Source: Tamarix chinensis (lineage: Eukaryota > Streptophyta > Magnoliopsida > Caryophyllales > Tamaricaceae). From it: DNA of 64,000 bases. The translations under genes were made by a program, and so were the position numbers. The notes below the pieces were generated by a model, which worked only from the letters and a program-made list of their open reading frames with translations, ran no database searches and had not been told where the DNA came from. Positions 59,264-64,000 of this stretch are shown here, one piece after another. The number at the start of each line of letters is the position of its first letter. Position 1 is the stretch's first letter. Location of the stretch: NCBI GenBank assembly GCA_030549775.1, contig CM060173.1, forward strand, positions 5,244,501 through 5,308,500, read 5' to 3'.

Positions 59264-60860
59264 GTGTGTTTTATGTGTGAAAAAAAAATTAAAAAAATTA
59301 TTAGATTTTTTTTAGAGTGTTTAGTATTTTTAGAGTCTTAGAAACCCTTAACTAGTTAATGAAGAATATATCTTTGAAATCTAATGGAAAGGTGATCATG
59401 AAATTGAGATAAAGTAAGTGGAGATTTTTTGTACTAATTTCGATATAGGGAACACATATCTATGTGCCTAAGTTTGAATAGAGAAAGAACATGTATAATT
59501 TTCTAACCACCGACATGGCATGTTGAGATTCGTCACATTCCTCAGTGAGCTTTTGAACCATATGTACTATTTTTTTTCTGAGCGAATTTACACAAAATCA
59601 TCTATTTTTCTTGGCTTCAAAATTTTCTTTATAAACCTCATATATGTTTAATTGCTTTGATCAAATTATTTGCCATAGATCATGTAATGGACTATAGAGA
59701 TTACTAGAACTTACTCTTGTGCTATTCGAAGCTTATAGTCAAAACATGCTCTGATTGAGAAAATGATAAAGGCAGCTTAGGAATTATCCATCACATGACC
59801 AAATAGCTTAACCTAATTTGTGTATCCATGATGCACATCCTATAGAAACCCTTTTGAGCCTATACATGGAGCATACATTTTTTGTTATTACCCACATTCA
59901 ACAACCTTCGGGCCTTAATATCTTTACCATTACTTAAAGCTAGTGGAAGGAAATCAAATCATTATGGATATAAAAAGTGGTTGTGAATGTGTTTGTGAAA
60001 GAAATATATGCATGCTAAGAAAAGGTATTGGTTATGTTTGGTGGAGGAAAAAAATTTGAAAAAAAAAAGAAAATTGTCAAAAAAAAAAGAAAAAAAAATG
60101 TTGGATATAAGGAAGAGAGGGAGTTATGGAGATTATGTTGAGAAAGTTCTATTCATATTCTATTTTGGTGTTAAGTTGGAGATATGTATCAATGATCGAT
60201 GATGTGGAATTAAGCTTATATTTCATCTACCTATTAGATTCCACTAGCTCTTGATCTTTTTAGCACCACACTCCTAAAATACTCCATACCCTTCTTTACC
60301 TTAAACCCCGTTACAACCAATAAGTAAGTCTTATTTGATTCTTGAGATGAGCAGCCTTTGATCTGTTGGAGATTAGTCACAAGAGTTAAGCATATGGTTC
60401 AGTCCATTTGGTAAATATTTGGTATCTTTCATGAGGTTTTATCCACAAGAACATGAGCCTTCTTTGTTTATATATGTGAGTCGTTTATTATTTTTATCAT
60501 CTTAGCTCACATACATGAGTGTTCCTATACATTTGTAGCCATGAATCTAAGAGAGAGAAAAAAATAGAGGGTATCCATAGTGAGGATGGATCTTGATGTG
60601 ACTAAGGCGTGGTAGATTTTCATCCATAATAGTGATCTGTTCATACCTGTCATGTTTATGTGTGAACCATATGTTGAAATTGATCCTTTAAATCTTCCAA
60701 TGCTGAATTTTGATTGATTGCTAATCTTGACATTTGAAAGTAAAATATGCTGAGACAAATATGGTTAAGGGTGTTAGGTATATGGTTTTATTTATTTTAT
60801 TTATTTTTATTTAGGTGTGATTTTTCATTTTATTTGTGTGTGATTTTGTGGGTATATCAT
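59264..60860. other. Non-coding internal region of the young element
   Basis: No domain. The 64-codon ORF at 60008-60202 is Lys-rich from A-runs and is not called. Phrases such as CTCACATACATGAGTG (60506-60521) are locally inverted. Confidence 0.5.
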
Positions 60861-60865
60861 CTGCG

Positions 60866-60949
60866 AAACCCTCACGAGACCTTACTCGTCCTCGATGGGT
60901 AACCTAGGGGTTTAAAGGGCTTGTTACACATGCTAAGTGTAATCGTGAG
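60866..60949 (+). ncRNA. Possible structured RNA segment (pseudoknot-like)
   Basis: Three complementary pairs are visible: AAACCC (60866-60871) with GGGTTT (60908-60913); TCACGA (60872-60877) with TCGTGA (60943-60948); TTACAC (60924-60929) with GTGTAA (60937-60942). The first two cross, as in an H-type pseudoknot, and the third would stack next to the second. It lies 50 nt before the terminal hairpin. Not tested by folding. Confidence 0.35.
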
Positions 60950-60998
60950 ACCTACGAAAGTGGCTAGTTAATTTAATTTTATCTGTTTAGAGTAATAA

Positions 60999-61036
60999 CT
61001 TGCTTGAGGACAAGCAAGAAGCTAAGTGTGGGGGTG
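60999..61036 (+). promoter_or_regulatory. Terminal hairpin and polypurine tract
   Basis: CTTGCTTG-AGGA-CAAGCAAG (60999-61018), a 5-nt spacer, then AAGTGTGGGGGTG (61024-61036) directly before the 3' LTR. The purine tract is the expected plus-strand primer. The stem differs from the internal copy, but pairing, loop, spacer length and tract are the same. Confidence 0.88.
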
Positions 61037-62861
61037 TGATGAGTTCATATTTTGACACATTTTATACCCTTATAATCTTAGTTTTTGGTAGTTTATTTAA
61101 CTAATATAGGGGAATAATTATTGTTTTATGCTTAAGTGGTAAAAATTGCATAAATTTTATTATTTGAGCTAAAATGATATAAATTAAGTAAATTTAGAAT
61201 AAAATATTATTTATTAATATTTATTAAATTTTATTTTGCAGGTATTGTTTTTAAATAAAAGAAAATTAAAAAAAAAGAGATTGGACCTTTGGACCAACGG
61301 CCAAGGCCGAAGGCCCAAAGGCCAGGGAAAACCGGAACAAACAAGACGAAGCCAAACGAGCCACCAAGAACGCAGCGCACGATGAAGAAAAGTCAACCGC
61401 AATAAGGGCTGACATGGAAGAGGCCTTCTGATGGAAATAAAAGGAGCAGGAGAGGCTCGACAGAAAAAAAAAACGGCAGAGAGCCTCAAAGGCTCGACGC
61501 TGAGGAAGGTGTGCGGCGGCGCATGATAGGACAGAAGGAGAGCCTTTATTGGCTAGGGAAAAGCAGAGAACAGAGAGAGAGAGCCTTCCTTCTTCACAGG
61601 CTCGGGCGAACAAAGAGGAGGCTCGGCCAGGCAGACCGCGACGCAGCAGCACGGAAACCGAAGCCTCAGCGACGCACGGAACCAGGCAGAGCAACCCACT
61701 TTAGTGTCAGCCGAAGGAAAAGAAAAAGAAAAAGAAATTATTGCACGAAAATTAAAGCCGAGAGAAGAAGAAAATTAGGGGAAGAATTTATACCGGTAGA
61801 ATTTATTTAAGATAAAATTAATTTTCATCTGAATAAATTCTAAATCTTTTAATTCAAAATTAATTCCGGTTATTTCTTTCTCTTATTTTTAATTTATATT
61901 TTAGATATATATTTCTGTGTAATTAATTCTTTAATTCTGACTGGCTGATTATTTATTGTTAGGGAATAATTTGAAACCCTAGATTATGGTTTGACTTATA
62001 ATTTTATTTTCTTTGTTTCGTGAGATTGTTTCTTGACTCTATGTTAATTGCTATCGTTTATATGTATAATTCTATCAAGTATAGTTTATTTGGTGTATGC
62101 CTTGTTCTGGTTCCTCATAAGTGACAGTATGTAGGATTATTTGCCTGCGAGGTGGCCATCTAAATATACTAGAATTTATGTGTATAAATTGCAGCTAGGT
62201 TAGATAACAATTCACCTAATCGTTTTGTGATTCTAACCGAAGTGGTAAAACGTTTCGATACGTGTGGGTCAAGAATAGGAAATACAGCTAGACATACGTT
62301 TTGTACTAGTCTGGGTACTTAGATTGACAGCCTTCCACTTACACTTAATGCATTAAATCTAGTTAAATATAGGAGCCGCTTGTTGCTGCTATACTGCTAG
62401 TATTTAATAGGGTTAATATAGGCACGTGGTCGTATTAATTAATTAAGGGAAGTAATATAAGGTGTATGGACCTGCGTTTGGTGTGCAACTTGGTCGATCT
62501 CCTTCTCACGATTAAAGGATGACTTAGAGATAAATATTATATTTCGACCTAATCTAGTGGTGGATTTTTATTTCCCTAACATATTTCTCATATCTGCGGG
62601 TTTTCCATTATTTTTATTATTAGTTTATTTTATTTTATTTGTTCCCTTTATTATTCTTATTTTTATAACCCCCATTTAGTATTTTTCTTATTTATTTATT
62701 CTGTATTATTTAGGATTTTTATTTTTATTTTTAGTTTTATTTTCAAACTAGTTGAATAGAAGTGAGCCCTCTCAATCCCCGGCCTAGAACGATACCCTAT
62801 TTACCAGTACTACAAGTGACAACAAGAGGGTTTAAATTGCGTGCCGGCTACGGTCGCACCA
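61037..62861 (+). repeat. 3' LTR of the young element
   Basis: 1825 bp at a constant offset of 5464 from the 5' LTR. I found three differences, all transitions: 56632/62096 (C/T), 56757/62221 (T/C) and 56834/62298 (A/G). Confidence 0.95.
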
Positions 62862-62866
62862 GTCAC

Positions 62867-64000
62867 CCTGATAATAAATTTTTACCATAAAATAGTTCCT
62901 ATGCCTTTGAAGTATCACAAAAGAAACTGAAATATGTGAGATTTGTTGTGCTTCAAATTAGTGAATTACAATCAAGACGAGAGCAACTAATAAGTTGGAG
63001 TTTTGTTAGAGTTTTTGCTGTTTCTAGACCGGTCTGGTCACTCTGGTGTATAGTTTCAAGAAAAGTACTTATTAGTTTGGTCCCCAAAGGCCGAAGCAAA
63101 TTTTGTCCCAACCGTAGAAATTGTTGCGGTTTCTAATTTTGTAGGACACTACAAGAGGCCTATGGCAGGACCTTAATAATAGGCAAATTCTTATGGGCTC
63201 GCCGGAATTCCTATCACGTATGGCCTTTAGTTTTTAGATTTATAAGGGAGATCGAAAATATTATAAATCACCGGTGGTGTCATCATTAAAGTGTTGATGG
63301 TGTTGAAATAGAGGAAGGAGGAATCAAATTTGGGAACTCAGGTACCGACCAAACTCCAACCGGTATCACATATGACTTTCATAATATGCTCTGTATTTAT
63401 GCTATCAAGCCTTATACAAGAGTTGCTTCTAATAATAATATCACTACCAAGCAATAAAATAATGTTCGCGGTCGTGATTGTGGTTGCGATCACAGTATTG
63501 AAATATCGCAAATAATATTTTATATGTCATGGTTGTCGCGGCATGATTTATTTATTTATTTTCATAATAAATAGTAGTAAATACTAGTAAATATTAGCAA
63601 ATATAGGAAAATATCAATAAATATCAGTCGATAATCGATAAATATATGTCATTCTAAATCCATCTCGTATTGGTAATTTCGCTTATCAAAAATTCAATAA
63701 ATATCGACCGATATTGTATATCAGAATTGATATTTAATTGTATGATCACTACCCCATCTCACCAACAAACTGAAGAGACTTATGTGATGGGTGCTAATAA
63801 GTGTGCATTGGTCCCGAACACTAATCTTAATCACGTAACCAAAATCTCATGGGTTCAATATTTCAACCTTTTAATACAAGATTGAGCAGTATTTATTTCA
63901 GAATGTGTTTATTTGATAGACTCCGAACCTATATGTCCATTGAATAGAATAGTAGCTTTGGCGAAGTAATCCTCGAGAAATTATAAGGTAGGCGGTTGTA
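62867..64000. other. Right flank, nothing recognised; AATAAATATC-type repeats at 63570-63730
   Basis: Small ORFs (61-71 codons) have no recognisable domain. Degenerate repeats of AAATATC.ATAAATATC and CGATAAT are seen around 63570-63730. Confidence 0.4.

Larger units (their letters stand above)
55573..62861 (+). mobile_element. Young non-autonomous LTR retrotransposon with gag-like ORF only (TR-GAG-like, Tat/Athila relative)
   Basis: 7289 bp with TG...CA LTRs of 1825 bp each, no length difference, and the perfect duplication GTCAC (55568-55572 and 62862-62866). A tRNA-Asp primer site follows the 5' LTR and a polypurine tract precedes the 3' LTR. The 3.6 kb internal region has one long ORF (57578-59074) and about 1.9 kb of non-coding sequence; there is no protease, RT or integrase. 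The primer site, the KQALLGRQP-like trace after the ORF and the hairpin-plus-purine modules are all features I associate with Tat/Athila-class gypsy elements. Elements with LTRs and only a gag are called TR-GAG in plants. Movement would need pol from another element. Confidence 0.93.

Noticed and set aside
1..64000. tRNA, rRNA, other RNA genes, or integrated plant pararetrovirus
   Set aside because: No cloverleaf-like or rRNA-like sequence was noticed on reading, and all reverse transcriptase pieces fit gypsy, copia or LINE. The only tRNA-like match is the primer site complementary to tRNA-Asp.

Overview
This window looks like nuclear DNA of a flowering plant, from a repeat-packed and gene-poor region. 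Every coding segment I can recognise belongs to a transposable element, and almost all are broken by stops and frameshifts. I saw no intact host gene, no tRNA or rRNA gene and no CRISPR array. The element set is typical of angiosperms: Ty3/gypsy, Ty1/copia, an L1-type LINE with a zf-RVT tail, Mutator-like with an OTU tail, plant mobile domain, and non-autonomous hAT elements. I cannot name the species from sequence alone.

Layout, left to right. At 1-925 there is a piece of a Tat/Athila-like LTR, minus strand. At 926-1640 lies a plant-mobile-domain pseudogene, and at 2150-4760 a minus-strand Mutator-like transposase pseudogene. A complete but dead Ty3/gypsy element fills 6251-11301, with both LTRs, a primer site, gag-PR-RT-RH-IN and a polypurine tract. 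At 11894-13559 a hAT-type element holds a second hAT element, which holds a foldback MITE. At 15472-22087 a large solo-LTR-like element (called E here) contains a solo LTR at 17011-18483 and a hAT inside a hAT at 20503-21688.

From about 22.98 to 52.24 kb the backbone is one decayed LINE in three pieces (22984-23320, 44736-47960, 51996-52235). Two insertions split it: a 21.4 kb stack (element A, 23321-44730, containing B, 23746-35430, which contains C, 25264-29641, and D, 30315-34166) and element F (47961-51990). The target duplications of A, B, C, D, E and F are perfect 5-bp repeats, and the LINE reading frame resumes across both the A and F sites. These six elements form one class: ends TGTAATACC...GGTGTTACA on the sense strand, one end C/pyrimidine-rich, and a private short tandem array 0.65-1.15 kb from the other end. 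A copia fragment (36600 to about 38360) lies inside A.

On the right, an orphan copia LTR (52384-53229, minus) is followed by a hAT element with a perfect 8-bp duplication (53773-55524). Next is the most intact and youngest object: a 7.3 kb LTR element at 55573-62861 with 1825-bp LTRs that differ at only three positions I could find, a GTCAC target duplication, a tRNA-Asp primer site, one 498-codon gag-like ORF and no pol. It resembles the TR-GAG type of non-autonomous gypsy element. Downstream of its ORF are two copies of a module made of an 8-bp stem, an AGGA loop, a 5-nt spacer and AAGTGTGGGGGTG. The stem sequences differ but pairing is kept, and the second copy is the polypurine tract at the 3' LTR. 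No element here other than this one looks recently active. The premature stops in the old copies include several that fit C-to-T change, as expected in methylated plant heterochromatin.
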